DNA of 9,383 nucleotides, from positions 1 to 9,383 of the forward strand of contig JAFYLX010000165.1 in assembly GCA_017556895.1 (NCBI GenBank), given 5' to 3'. Below the pieces are notes generated by a model. The model ran no database searches. It was given only the letters and a program-made list of their open reading frames with translations, and was not told the origin of the DNA. Positions 1 through 6,996 of the stretch are shown here, piece by piece; within the stretch, counting starts at the first letter, position 1; each line of letters begins with the position of its first letter. The stretch comes from Bacillota bacterium. GTDB taxonomy: Bacteria; Bacillota_A; Clostridia; Peptostreptococcales; Anaerovoracaceae. The translations under genes and the position numbers were made by a program.

Positions 1-434
1 TCCTTTGCCAGAGCTTCTGCTTGTATCTTGTCATAGAAAGGACCAATCGGCTTAGATGGGTTGTTAAAAGCCGGATCAGACTTCTCAACTATTATCTGTG
101 TGGCTACAGTAACTACCGGTATGTTTTTCCCAACCTTACTTAATGCATACCGGATCCCTTGCTGAAGATGATACCCTATATACCCTTGTGACATAGCCCC
201 GCATACATCAAAGGGCATAGCAGGAGTCACATCTCTAGCAGTTTCGGATGCCAATAAGATTCTTCCAACTTGTGGTCCGTTTCCGTGCACTACTGCAAGC
301 TCGTATCCCTTTCTGCTAATTTCTGCAATCTTTTCACTAGTTTTCCTAACAACCTTCAACTGATTCTGTGCCGTAGCGGCTTCATTACCAGACTGAAGTG
401 CGTTGCCTCCTAGGGCTATTACTATCTTTTCCAT
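1..434 (-). CDS. arcC: Carbamate kinase, N-terminal part (cut by window edge)
   Basis: The first 144 residues are visible; the family is usually about 310 residues, so a little under half is present. Carbamate kinase makes ATP and carbamate (which decays to CO2 and NH3) from carbamoyl phosphate and ADP, the energy-yielding last step of the arginine deiminase pathway in the cytosol. The protein opens with MEKIVIALGGNAL (residues 1-13), the amino-acid-kinase phosphate-binding glycine motif. It continues with VVHGNGPQVG (48-57), a second family signature, and DPAFNNPSKPIGPFY (120-134), highly typical of carbamate kinase. The ATG at 434 follows AGGAGG (447-442) with a 7-nt spacer. That site is formed by the last codons of arcA, whose stop at 438-436 is one base before the start, so translation is probably coupled. 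The rest of the gene lies beyond base 1. Identity is very secure. Confidence 0.96.
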   Translation of the reverse strand, partial: MEKIVIALGGNALQSGNEAATAQNQLKVVRKTSEKIAEISRKGYELAVVHGNGPQVGRILLASETARDVTPAMPFDVCGAMSQGYIGYHLQQGIRYALSKVGKNIPVVTVATQIIVEKSDPAFNNPSKPIGPFYDKIQAEALAK

Positions 435-435
435 A

Positions 436-1665
436 TTACATCCTCCTAATATCCTCTCTATTCACAGGACAAGACATACATCTTGGGCCACCTCTACCTC
501 TAGATAGCTCGGCGCTAGGTATTGTCAGTACTTCGATACCATGTTTTTGAAGCAAGTCATTCGTAACATAGTTTCTTTCGTAAGTGATTACTTTGCCCGG
601 AGCAATACATAAGGTATTAGAGCCATCGTTCCACTGTTCTCTTTGGGCTGCTATCATATCGCCTCCTCCACATCTGATTAAATCTACCGAAGGCAGTTTG
701 AGCTCCTTGGATAGTAGCTTTTCTAGACTATCTGTAAGAGAACTGAATTGGAGTTGTTCATCTTTTCCAAGAGTAATCTCGTAAACCGATAGTGGCCCCT
801 CTATCTCCGGATGAATCGTGAATTTATCGAAATCTACCATCGTAAACACTGTATCCAAATGCATGAAAGCTCTACATTTTGGAATATCAAAGACGATTAT
901 TTTCTTGAATTTTGAGTTTTTAAGAAGATTATGAGCAAAATTTTCAATCCCTGCGATAGTCGTTCTCTCAGAAAACCCTATCGCTACAATTTCATCTGAA
1001 AGAACAAGCACATCTCCTCCTTCTATAGAAAAGTCATCATAAACGTCGTACCACTTGTAGTTCCCCGCCGTAGCAAAGTCCTTGTTATAGTCAAATATAT
1101 ACTTTAGGAGTAGCGACTCCCGTCTACGAGCGGGAGTGTGCATATGATGAATATTAATTCCATTTCCGATGCAAGCACCAGGGTCTCTGGTAAAATATAG
1201 GTTGGGCATCGGATCCATAACAAAGGGGTATTCGCAAATCGCAAGGTCAGACAAAGAGTCAGTCTTTGTCTGACCCAAATCCTCTCTTTTGACTCCAGCT
1301 ATAACCCTTTCTACCATCTCCCGCGGCGTCAAACTCATCAAAAAATCTGCGACAGCGTGTTTCATTCCCTCCGACTCCACAAAGCTCAGTTCTATCATCT
1401 CATTGACGAACTCCTTGCGGATGGCTTGGTTAGTTAAGGCTTTAGCCGTTTCTTCTTCGTAATAGATAACTTCAACGCCGTTATCTCGTAAGATCTTCGC
1501 AAACTCGTCATGTTCCTCTTGGGCCGCCTTTAAAAAGGGAACATCGTCAAATAACAATCTTTCCATTGTAGCAGGCGTGAGCGCCTCAATTTCTCTACCC
1601 GGTCTATGAAGTAAGACTTTGTTTAGTTTACCAATCTCCGAATAGTTGTGTATTCCAGGTTGCAT
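436..1665 (-). CDS. arcA: Arginine deiminase
   Basis: At 409 residues this is full length for the family. It hydrolyses L-arginine to L-citrulline and ammonia, the first step of the arginine deiminase pathway. The catalytic set of the guanidino-group modifying fold is intact: FTRDP at 158-162 with Asp161, IEGGD at 214-218 with Glu215, FMHLDTVF at 267-274 with His269 and Asp271, and the nucleophile Cys396 in RGGPRCMSCP. The tail after the nucleophile reads CMSCPVNREDI, as I recall from clostridial enzymes, rather than the CMSMPL form of many other bacteria. The ATG at 1665 has AAGGAGG (1680-1674) 8 nt upstream, fused to the TAA of the preceding carbamoyltransferase gene. The last codons of arcA carry the ribosome binding site of arcC. 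The middle position in an arcB-arcA-arcC operon fits a catabolic role. Confidence 0.98.
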   Translation of the reverse strand: MQPGIHNYSEIGKLNKVLLHRPGREIEALTPATMERLLFDDVPFLKAAQEEHDEFAKILRDNGVEVIYYEEETAKALTNQAIRKEFVNEMIELSFVESEGMKHAVADFLMSLTPREMVERVIAGVKREDLGQTKTDSLSDLAICEYPFVMDPMPNLYFTRDPGACIGNGINIHHMHTPARRRESLLLKYIFDYNKDFATAGNYKWYDVYDDFSIEGGDVLVLSDEIVAIGFSERTTIAGIENFAHNLLKNSKFKKIIVFDIPKCRAFMHLDTVFTMVDFDKFTIHPEIEGPLSVYEITLGKDEQLQFSSLTDSLEKLLSKELKLPSVDLIRCGGGDMIAAQREQWNDGSNTLCIAPGKVITYERNYVTNDLLQKHGIEVLTIPSAELSRGRGGPRCMSCPVNREDIRRM

Positions 1666-1678
1666 AATCCAAGCCTCC

Positions 1679-2674
1679 TTATGAAAGTGTTGCCACTACT
1701 ACGGCCTTAATCGTATGCATTCTGTTTTCAGCCTCGTCAAAGACCTTTGAGTGTTTTGACCTAAAGACCTCATCAGTCACTTCTCTAATGTCGTAACCTC
1801 TTTCCATTTGCTCCTTTGCCATAGTTGTCTCAAAGTCATGGAAAGAAGGAAGGCAATGCATGAAGATTACGTCGGGGTTTAGAGTCTTTTTAAGCATATC
1901 TTCGTCCACCCTATATGGAGTTAGAAGTTTGACCCTTTCAGGAATCTGATCTTCTTCTCCCATCGATGCCCAAATATCGGTATAAAGCACATCCGCATTC
2001 TTCAAGCAGGCAGGATCCGAGGTAACTTCAATTAGAGCCCCTGTTTCCTTGGCAACCTTTTCTACATCCTTAAGCATAGCCTTGTCAATCTCTTTGACCA
2101 GTTCACTAGGTCCATAGGCCACAAAATGCATCCCCATCTTCGCACAGCCCTGCATCCAAGCATAGGCCATATTATTTCTAACATCTCCGCAGAAAACCAC
2201 CTTAACTTGTTTAAGAGGCTTAGAAACATGCTCCTCGATAGTCATCATGTCTGCCAATATCTGTGTCGGATGATCAATGTCTGTAAGTCCATTAAATACC
2301 GGCACACCGGAGTGTTTAGAAAGCTGAACCACTACATTCTGGTCAAAGCCTCTATATTCGATACCGTCATAGAATCTACCGAGAACCTTAGCCGTGTCCT
2401 CCAAGGACTCCTTCTTTCCCATCTGAGAACTTCTGCTATCTAAATAGGTTACGTTAGCTCCTTCTTCGTGACATGCGACTTCAAAAGCACATCTAGTTCT
2501 AGTAGATGTTTTTTCAAATAAAAGGCAAACGGTTTTGCCCTTCAATAAATCGTTTTGTATACCCGCAATCTTCTTACTTTTTAACTCCTTCGCTAAATCG
2601 ATTAAATATCTAATTTCTTCAGGCGTAAAATCCATCAAAGTCAAAAAACTGCGTCCTCTTAAATTTACTGCCAT
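1679..2674 (-). CDS. arcB: Ornithine carbamoyltransferase (catabolic, arginine deiminase pathway)
   Basis: From the chosen start the protein has 331 residues, normal for the family. It interconverts citrulline + phosphate and ornithine + carbamoyl phosphate. The carbamoyl-phosphate loop STRTR is at 57-61, HPTQ at 135-138, the ornithine-binding SMG loop at 237-239 (in TDIWASMGEE), and the catalytic HCLP at 273-276. The ATG at 2674 is preferred because GGAGGAG lies directly upstream with an A-rich spacer and the product begins MAVNLRGRSFL, as family members usually do. An in-frame TTG at 2695 and an ATG at 2689 would put that Shine-Dalgarno inside the coding sequence. It is the first gene of the operon, with arcA beginning 13 nt after its stop. 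Sequence alone does not separate the anabolic argF form from the catabolic arcB form. I infer arcB from the neighbours, so argF is the alternative symbol. Confidence 0.95.
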   Translation of the reverse strand: MAVNLRGRSFLTLMDFTPEEIRYLIDLAKELKSKKIAGIQNDLLKGKTVCLLFEKTSTRTRCAFEVACHEEGANVTYLDSRSSQMGKKESLEDTAKVLGRFYDGIEYRGFDQNVVVQLSKHSGVPVFNGLTDIDHPTQILADMMTIEEHVSKPLKQVKVVFCGDVRNNMAYAWMQGCAKMGMHFVAYGPSELVKEIDKAMLKDVEKVAKETGALIEVTSDPACLKNADVLYTDIWASMGEEDQIPERVKLLTPYRVDEDMLKKTLNPDVIFMHCLPSFHDFETTMAKEQMERGYDIREVTDEVFRSKHSKVFDEAENRMHTIKAVVVATLS

Positions 2675-2687
2675 TTTTTTCTCCTCC
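2675..2687 (-). promoter_or_regulatory. Ribosome binding site deciding the arcB start
   Basis: GGAGGAG followed by a short run of A and then ATG at 2674. The site overlaps the in-frame TTG (2695) and ATG (2689) extension, so these upstream codons are probably not used as starts. Confidence 0.8.
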
Positions 2688-2730
2688 ATTATCAATCTTT
2701 ATATTTCTAATCTTTCCCCAAAATCGGTTA

Positions 2731-2759
2731 AATATAAGGTTGATGAGAGATAATTGAAA
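2731..2759 (-). promoter_or_regulatory. Possible promoter of the arc operon
   Basis: TATATT (2736-2731) is a reasonable -10, with TTTCAA (2759-2754) 17 bp upstream as a weak -35 (3 of 6 to TTGACA). It is the best candidate between the upstream terminator and arcB. The weak -35 would suit an activated promoter. The -35 is one arm of an inverted repeat, TTGAAA-N8-TTTCAA (2754-2773), that could be a regulator site. This is inferred from pattern only. Confidence 0.35.
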
Positions 2760-2769
2760 AGCAAAAATT

Positions 2770-2814
2770 TCAAAAAACAAAACACCTGCTTCAGGAATTT
2801 TCCCAAAACAGGTG
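2770..2814 (-). terminator. Rho-independent terminator after the RNA methyltransferase gene
   Basis: On the minus strand the arms at 2814-2801 and 2796-2783 form a 14-bp stem, CACCTG pairing with CAGGTG at the base and continuing through several G-U pairs, with a 4-nt AAAT loop. The stem is followed by TTTTGTTTTTTG. It begins 17 nt after the methyltransferase stop and separates that gene from the arc operon. Confidence 0.9.
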
Positions 2815-2830
2815 ATATTTGCTAATATAA

Positions 2831-3970
2831 TTATTTTTTCTCAGGTTTTTGTCCGTGATACTGGTAATAGCATACTTCCATACGGCCGTTAAACAGCTTT
2901 CTTCTACGATCTGCCGGTCTACCAAAAACCTTTTCCTCAATAGTCTTGTCAGGCGTAATCGCAAACATAGACCAAGTTTTGTTGTCTTTTAAGAACTTAT
3001 TGAATCCTTTGTAAAGTTCGTCGATAGATTCCCTATCACCTATACGCTCGCCGTATGGCGGGTTAGTAACGATGATTCCGCCTTCCTTGCCTGCAGACTT
3101 CATCTTGCCACCGTCTCCAAGTGTAAAGATAATATCCTCTTCCACACCTGCTTCAGCTGCATTTTCTTTCGCAGATTCGATAGCACGTTTGTCTATATCA
3201 TAAGCATAGATCTCTAGTTCAGAATCCCAGTCGATAACCTCGTAAGCCTTCTTACGTTCTTCCTTCCAAAGTTTTGCCGGAATAGCCTCCCATTCTTCAG
3301 AAACGAAGTTTCTGTTAAGACCAGGCGCGATGTTTCTAGCAATCATAGCCGCCTCGATAGGGATAGTCCCTGAACCGCAGCATGGGTCAACTAAGATTCT
3401 GCCGTTTCTCCAGAAAGAAAGGTTAATCATCGCAGCAGCTAGTGTTTCCTTAATAGGTGCGATTACAGCATTCTGTCTGTAGCCTCTCTTGTGAAGCCCT
3501 GGCCCAGTCGTATCTAAAGTTACAGTTACTCTATCCTTTAGAAGTGTGATTTTGATGTCATAAAGAGCACCAGTCTTCTCGAAATACTCAATTCCGTAGA
3601 TTTCTTTCAATCTCTCTACGATAGCTTTTTCTGAAACTGACTGACAAGCCGGAACGCTGGAAAGCTTTGACTTTACGGATGATCCATTTACAATGAATTT
3701 TCCATCAGGCGGTATCCACTCTTCCCAAGGAATTGCCTTAACCTGCTGGAAAAGATCCTCAAACTCAAGAGCCTTAAACTCCGCCATCTTAATCTGAACT
3801 CTGTCGGCACATCTAAGCCACAAATTAGCCTTGACGATTCCTCTCTCATCTCCCTGGAAAGTGATCTTGCCGTCTTCTGATTTTAAAATTTTGAATCCTA
3901 GAGCTTCGAGTTCTCTCTTAACTGGAGCCTCAAGGCCAAAGGTTGAAGTTGCAATTAATTCTAATTTCAT
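2831..3970 (-). CDS. rlmL: THUMP-domain class I SAM-dependent RNA methyltransferase (RlmL/YpsC type)
   Basis: The 379-residue protein fits stand-alone Firmicute homologues of the RlmL half of E. coli RlmKL, which makes N2-methylguanosine at 23S rRNA G2445. It probably modifies 23S rRNA in the cytosol. A ferredoxin-like start and THUMP region span roughly 1-155 and would hold the RNA. GPGLHKRGYR (156-165) is the linker motif of this family. The Rossmann methyltransferase domain follows, with DPCCGSGTIPIEAA (195-208) as SAM-binding motif I and NPPYGER (303-309) as motif IV, the N6/N2 amino-methyltransferase type. The ATG at 3970 has AGGA only 4 nt upstream, a tight and moderate site. A terminator lies between it and mreB, and I see no good promoter of its own. 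The exact target nucleotide is inferred from family, not shown. Confidence 0.9.
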   Translation of the reverse strand: MKLELIATSTFGLEAPVKRELEALGFKILKSEDGKITFQGDERGIVKANLWLRCADRVQIKMAEFKALEFEDLFQQVKAIPWEEWIPPDGKFIVNGSSVKSKLSSVPACQSVSEKAIVERLKEIYGIEYFEKTGALYDIKITLLKDRVTVTLDTTGPGLHKRGYRQNAVIAPIKETLAAAMINLSFWRNGRILVDPCCGSGTIPIEAAMIARNIAPGLNRNFVSEEWEAIPAKLWKEERKKAYEVIDWDSELEIYAYDIDKRAIESAKENAAEAGVEEDIIFTLGDGGKMKSAGKEGGIIVTNPPYGERIGDRESIDELYKGFNKFLKDNKTWSMFAITPDKTIEEKVFGRPADRRRKLFNGRMEVCYYQYHGQKPEKK

Positions 3971-3993
3971 TTTATCCTGCTTTCTTAATAAGT

Positions 3994-4025
3994 AAAAAAA
4001 TAGCGCCCTAATACAAGGACGCTAT
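3994..4025 (-). terminator. Rho-independent terminator after mreB
   Basis: On the minus strand ATAGCGTCC (4025-4017) pairs with GGGCGCTAT (4008-4000), a 9-bp stem with one G-U pair and an 8-nt loop. It is followed by a run of seven T (4000-3994). It begins 7 nt after the mreB stop and lies 23 nt before the methyltransferase start. Confidence 0.9.
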
Positions 4026-4032
4026 AACTTTT

Positions 4033-5055
4033 TTATAGATACGGTGCCCTCTTGTTTAGGTAGTTTGTTTTTAAGGATTCTAGCTGATCTAGAGCCTTAC
4101 CTGTACCTATTGCAACGCATGATTTAGGATCTTCGGCAATAATTACCTTGATGCCTGTTCTGTCTTCAATTCTCTTGTCGATACCGTAAAGCAGTGCACC
4201 ACCGCCTGTTACAACGATACCGGCATTACTGATATCTGCAGCAAGTTCAGGTGGAGTTCTTTCAAGAACGTTATGAACAGCTTCGCAGATTTCGTGTAGT
4301 GGTTCTTCAAGAGCCGCCATAATTTCTTCGGAAGAAACATCTACGCTCTTTGGAAGACCAGTAACTAGGTCTCTACCTCTACATTCCTTAATTACAGCTT
4401 CTTCTCTAGGGAAAGCTGTACCGATTGTAAGCTTTAAGTCTTCGGCAGTTCTTTCACCGATGTATAACTTATGAGCCTTTCTCATGTACTTAACGATAGC
4501 TTCATCAAACTTATCGCCAGCCATCTTAACGGATGTGCTAGCTACGATTCCCCCAAGGGAAATAACAGCGATATCTGTAGTACCGCCACCGATATCAATA
4601 ACCATAGCCCCATCCGGCTTGGAAATATCAATACCCGCACCGATTGCTGCAGCTACCGGTTCTTCCATAAGGAATACATCCTTACCACCAGCCTGCTCTG
4701 CAGCTTCTCTAACTGCTCTCTTTTCTACTTCAGTAACACCACTTGGTACGCAAACCATGATTCTTGGCTTGAAGAATCTGCCGCTTCCACAAGTCTTTCT
4801 GATGAAATATTTAAGCATTCTTTCTGTAATATCGTAGTCGGAAACAACACCATCTCTAAGAGGTCTGATCGCCACGATGTTTGCAGGTGTTCTACCAAGC
4901 ATCTGTCTTGCTTCTTCACCAACAGCAAGAATTTCATCTGTATCGTTGTTGATCGCAACTACTGATGGTTCGCAAAGCACGATGCCTTTGCCTTTTATAT
5001 ACACTAGGACGTTAGCTGTCCCAAGGTCAATGCCTACTTCTTGTGCAAATCCCAT
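4033..5055 (-). CDS. mreB: Rod shape-determining protein, MreB/Mbl family actin homologue
   Basis: At 340 residues this has the typical MreB length. It is a bacterial actin that forms ATP-dependent filaments on the inner face of the membrane and guides lateral cell-wall synthesis. The actin-fold nucleotide motifs are intact: IDLGTAN (9-15, phosphate 1), DIGGGTTDIAV (154-164, phosphate 2) and VVTGGGALLYGI (281-292, adenosine). MEEPVAAAIGAGI (130-142) and RPLRDGVVSDYDITE (64-78) are also strongly conserved in the family. The N-terminus MGFAQEVGIDLGTAN is the Gram-positive form. The ATG at 5055 has AAGGAG (5068-5063) with a 7-nt spacer. The mreC and mreD genes are absent on both sides, and the gene appears monocistronic between its own promoter and terminator. 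A lone copy like this could be the Mbl paralogue; I cannot separate MreB from Mbl here. Confidence 0.95.
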   Translation of the reverse strand: MGFAQEVGIDLGTANVLVYIKGKGIVLCEPSVVAINNDTDEILAVGEEARQMLGRTPANIVAIRPLRDGVVSDYDITERMLKYFIRKTCGSGRFFKPRIMVCVPSGVTEVEKRAVREAAEQAGGKDVFLMEEPVAAAIGAGIDISKPDGAMVIDIGGGTTDIAVISLGGIVASTSVKMAGDKFDEAIVKYMRKAHKLYIGERTAEDLKLTIGTAFPREEAVIKECRGRDLVTGLPKSVDVSSEEIMAALEEPLHEICEAVHNVLERTPPELAADISNAGIVVTGGGALLYGIDKRIEDRTGIKVIIAEDPKSCVAIGTGKALDQLESLKTNYLNKRAPYL

Positions 5056-5100
5056 TCCTTTTCTCCTTTTCCCTTATTTTTATATGAATATACTTTATAC

Positions 5101-5136
5101 ATGTAAATTATTATACACAATTCTTATCATTTACAT
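5101..5136. repeat. Inverted repeat in the mreB leader
   Basis: ATGTAAAT (5101-5108) and ATTTACAT (5129-5136) are perfect 8-bp inverted arms separated by 20 bp. They lie just downstream of the predicted transcription start, so they could form a weak AT-rich hairpin in the mRNA leader or a two-fold operator. No function is demonstrated. Confidence 0.5.
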
Positions 5137-5146
5137 TTCTCAAAAC

Positions 5147-5175
5147 ATTATATATAAATTTTCAATTTTTTTCAA
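5147..5175 (-). promoter_or_regulatory. Sigma-A type promoter of mreB
   Basis: TTGAAA (5175-5170) matches TTGACA at 5 of 6 positions. It is followed after exactly 17 bp by a perfect TATAAT (5152-5147). The spacer and upstream DNA are very AT-rich. Transcription would start near 5140, giving a leader of about 85 nt. A second TATAAT at 5115-5110 has no suitably spaced -35. Confidence 0.75.
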
Positions 5176-5208
5176 TTTGTTTAAGAGAATATTGTGTGAA
5201 ATTTAACC

Positions 5209-5249
5209 AAAAAACACCAAAGAGCCCTCATTTAGGCTCTTCGATGTTT
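5209..5249 (-). terminator. Rho-independent terminator of the trpXYZ operon
   Basis: On the minus strand the core AAGAGCC (5241-5235) pairs with GGCTCTT (5226-5220) around an 8-nt loop. The stem can extend outward to about 15 bp (5249 with 5212) using two G-U pairs. It is followed by T residues (TGTTTTTTGG). It lies about 28 nt after the ATPase stop. Confidence 0.8.
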
Positions 5250-5277
5250 CAAAAACTATATCGGATAGGACTTATAT

Positions 5278-6060
5278 TTATAATAGCATTCTGTCATTGT
5301 CGATGCTAAACTTAGCAATCAATTTTTCGACAGTCATGGACTCTCTTTCTTCGCCTCGAATATCCATTACAATCCTACCATCCTGCATTAAAATTGTACG
5401 ATTTCCATACTTTAATGCATCCTTCATATTATGTGTAATCATAAGGGTGCACATGCCTTCCCTTTTTGCAAATATCTCTGTTAAAGCTAAAACCTTTTCT
5501 GCCGCCGATGGGTCTAGTGCCGCAGTATGCTCATCTAACAATAGAATCTGCGGATTTGCCATAGTAGCCATAAACAGCGTAAGCGCCTGTCTCTGTCCAC
5601 CAGATAGAAGCTTTACCTTTTGAGTAAGTTTGTCTTCCAACCCCATTTCCAGAACTTTTAGTTGTTCTTTAAAAGCACTTTTATCCGCCTTTGTTAATCC
5701 TGGCTGAAGACCTCTAGACTTCGCCTTGCAAGCTGCAATAGCCAGATTTTCTTCAATTGTCATATCAAAAGCAGTACCCTTTAGCGGGTCTTGGAAAACT
5801 CTGCCGATGTACTTAGCCCTTTTGTGTTCAGGAGTCTTAGTCACGTCTTTGTCTCCTATGATAATCTTACCTTCGTCCATCGGAAACACACCTGCTATCG
5901 CATTCATCAGTGTGGACTTACCTGCACCGTTATTACCGATTACAGTTACAAAATCGCCTTCTTCCAACGTTAAAGATAAATCGTTAATAGCTACCTTTTC
6001 GTTGATAGTTCCCTCTCCGAATATTTTAGTTATGTTATGAATTTGAAGCAGCTTTTTCAT
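5278..6060 (-). CDS. trpZ: Tryptophan ABC transporter, ATP-binding protein
   Basis: From the chosen start this is a 260-residue ABC ATPase that would power the importer formed with the two preceding genes on the cytosolic face of the membrane. Walker A GNNGAGKST is at 42-50, the Q-loop Gln at 90 (VFQDP), the signature LSGGQRQ at 152-158, Walker B ILLLDE at 172-177 and the switch His at 210 (MITHNM). After the Walker B glutamate comes His178 (DEHTAALDP) where most ABC proteins have Pro; I recall this variant in ATPases of this subgroup. The ATG at 6060 (MKKLLQIHNITKIF) has AGGGG (6070-6066) 5 nt upstream. An in-frame GTG at 6090 would add ten residues and lacks support. The start overlaps the permease end by 26 nt, indicating translational coupling. 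The Trp assignment comes from the T-box at the operon head, not from the ATPase. Confidence 0.93.
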   Translation of the reverse strand: MKKLLQIHNITKIFGEGTINEKVAINDLSLTLEEGDFVTVIGNNGAGKSTLMNAIAGVFPMDEGKIIIGDKDVTKTPEHKRAKYIGRVFQDPLKGTAFDMTIEENLAIAACKAKSRGLQPGLTKADKSAFKEQLKVLEMGLEDKLTQKVKLLSGGQRQALTLFMATMANPQILLLDEHTAALDPSAAEKVLALTEIFAKREGMCTLMITHNMKDALKYGNRTILMQDGRIVMDIRGEERESMTVEKLIAKFSIDNDRMLL

Positions 6061-6952
6061 TTTTGCCCCTCTTCTTTCTAATTTTTGCACCTCTTTCGCC
6101 TAAAAGACCTAAGTAAAGAGCCATTGCTACGATAATGGCTGATACCAGCTTTAGATCGCTAGATTCCATACCAATGTATAGAGCCTGTGAGATAATTATT
6201 CTATATAAAATTGCCCCTAATGACGCTGCGATAAGTCTTCTTAATAATGTGTTTGTTCCAAAAACTACTTCCCCTAGTATTACAGAAGCAAGTCCTATTA
6301 CCATCATACCAGTTCCGCTGTTGATATCAGCGAAAGCCTGATTTTGTGCAAGCATACCGCCAGCAAGACCAACAAGACCATTGGATAGGCCTAGACCAAG
6401 AAGTTTCATAGTATCACCAGAAACTCCAGCAGCCCTAACCATATCTTCGTTATCACCTGTTGCTCTAAAAACGAAACCAATTCTCGTTTGAAGGAACATA
6501 TATAAAAGCGCGATTATAATCACTAGGATAATCAAACCTAGTATTATGCCTGAATACTTTGGTGGTAAAACTTGATCTGCCATCTTATATATCGTATCAC
6601 TCTTTGTAAGCGGTATATTTGGCGTTTTACCCATTATTCTAAGGTTTACGGAGTAAGATGCCAGCATTACCAAAATACCTGCTAAAATCGCCTGAATTTT
6701 TAGTTTTGTATGCAGGAAGCCAGTCATAAGACCTGCACATGCACCAGCAGCAAATCCACCTACCAACGCAAAGTACGGATTTAATCCTGCCGCACAAATC
6801 ACAGCAGAAGTGGCCATCCCTGTCACGATAGATCCATCTACCGTTAAGTCCGGCATATTTAAAGTTCTAAATGATATAAATACGCCGAGGGCAAGTATTG
6901 CATATATTGTCCCAAGTTCAATTGCTCCAAGCAGAGCAGTCATGGTCATCAT
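6035..6952 (-). CDS. trpY: Tryptophan ABC transporter, permease protein
   Basis: A 305-residue, strongly hydrophobic protein of the branched-chain/ribose-type permease superfamily (BPD_transp_2) that pairs with PF04392 binding proteins. I estimate about eight membrane segments, including residues about 5-27, 42-80, 88-106, 135-155 and several between 185 and 285. FRTLNMPDLTVDGS (28-41) after the first helix is a hallmark of this subgroup. FRATGDNEDMVRAAGVS in the middle loop is the cytosolic coupling region facing the ATPase. The C-terminus is basic (RGAKIRKKRGKNEK) and so probably cytosolic. The ATG at 6952 has AAGGAG (6967-6962) 9 nt upstream. It starts 44 nt after trpX, across a small hairpin, and its last 26 nt overlap trpZ. 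The importer subunit role is clear; tryptophan as substrate is inferred from the operon's T-box. Confidence 0.9.
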   Translation of the reverse strand: MMTMTALLGAIELGTIYAILALGVFISFRTLNMPDLTVDGSIVTGMATSAVICAAGLNPYFALVGGFAAGACAGLMTGFLHTKLKIQAILAGILVMLASYSVNLRIMGKTPNIPLTKSDTIYKMADQVLPPKYSGIILGLIILVIIIALLYMFLQTRIGFVFRATGDNEDMVRAAGVSGDTMKLLGLGLSNGLVGLAGGMLAQNQAFADINSGTGMMVIGLASVILGEVVFGTNTLLRRLIAASLGAILYRIIISQALYIGMESSDLKLVSAIIVAMALYLGLLGERGAKIRKKRGKNEKAASNS

Positions 6953-6978
6953 AGAAATATTCTCCTTTTATTTGTTTA

Positions 6979-6992
6979 TGAGCCAGGGCTCA
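6979..6992 (-). repeat. Hairpin between trpX and trpY
   Basis: TGAGCC and GGCTCA form a perfect 6-bp inverted repeat around CT, most realistically a 5-bp stem with a 4-nt loop. It starts 4 nt after the trpX stop and is not followed by a T-run, so it is not an intrinsic terminator. It could protect the trpX 3' end and raise binding-protein output over the membrane subunits, as known in other ABC operons. Confidence 0.5.
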
Positions 6993-6996
6993 ATCA

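Noticed and set aside
4471..4965. A long plus-strand open frame (about 164 codons) antisense to mreB, with others at 4484-4837 and 4877-5206
   Set aside because: They lie opposite a clearly real, fully conserved mreB frame, have no convincing ribosome binding site, and their products are low-complexity Ser/Ile/Thr-rich sequences typical of antisense frames.
5110..5115. Second TATAAT as an additional mreB promoter
   Set aside because: The nearest TTGAGA is 22 bp upstream, too far for a sigma-A promoter, and no extended -10 is present.
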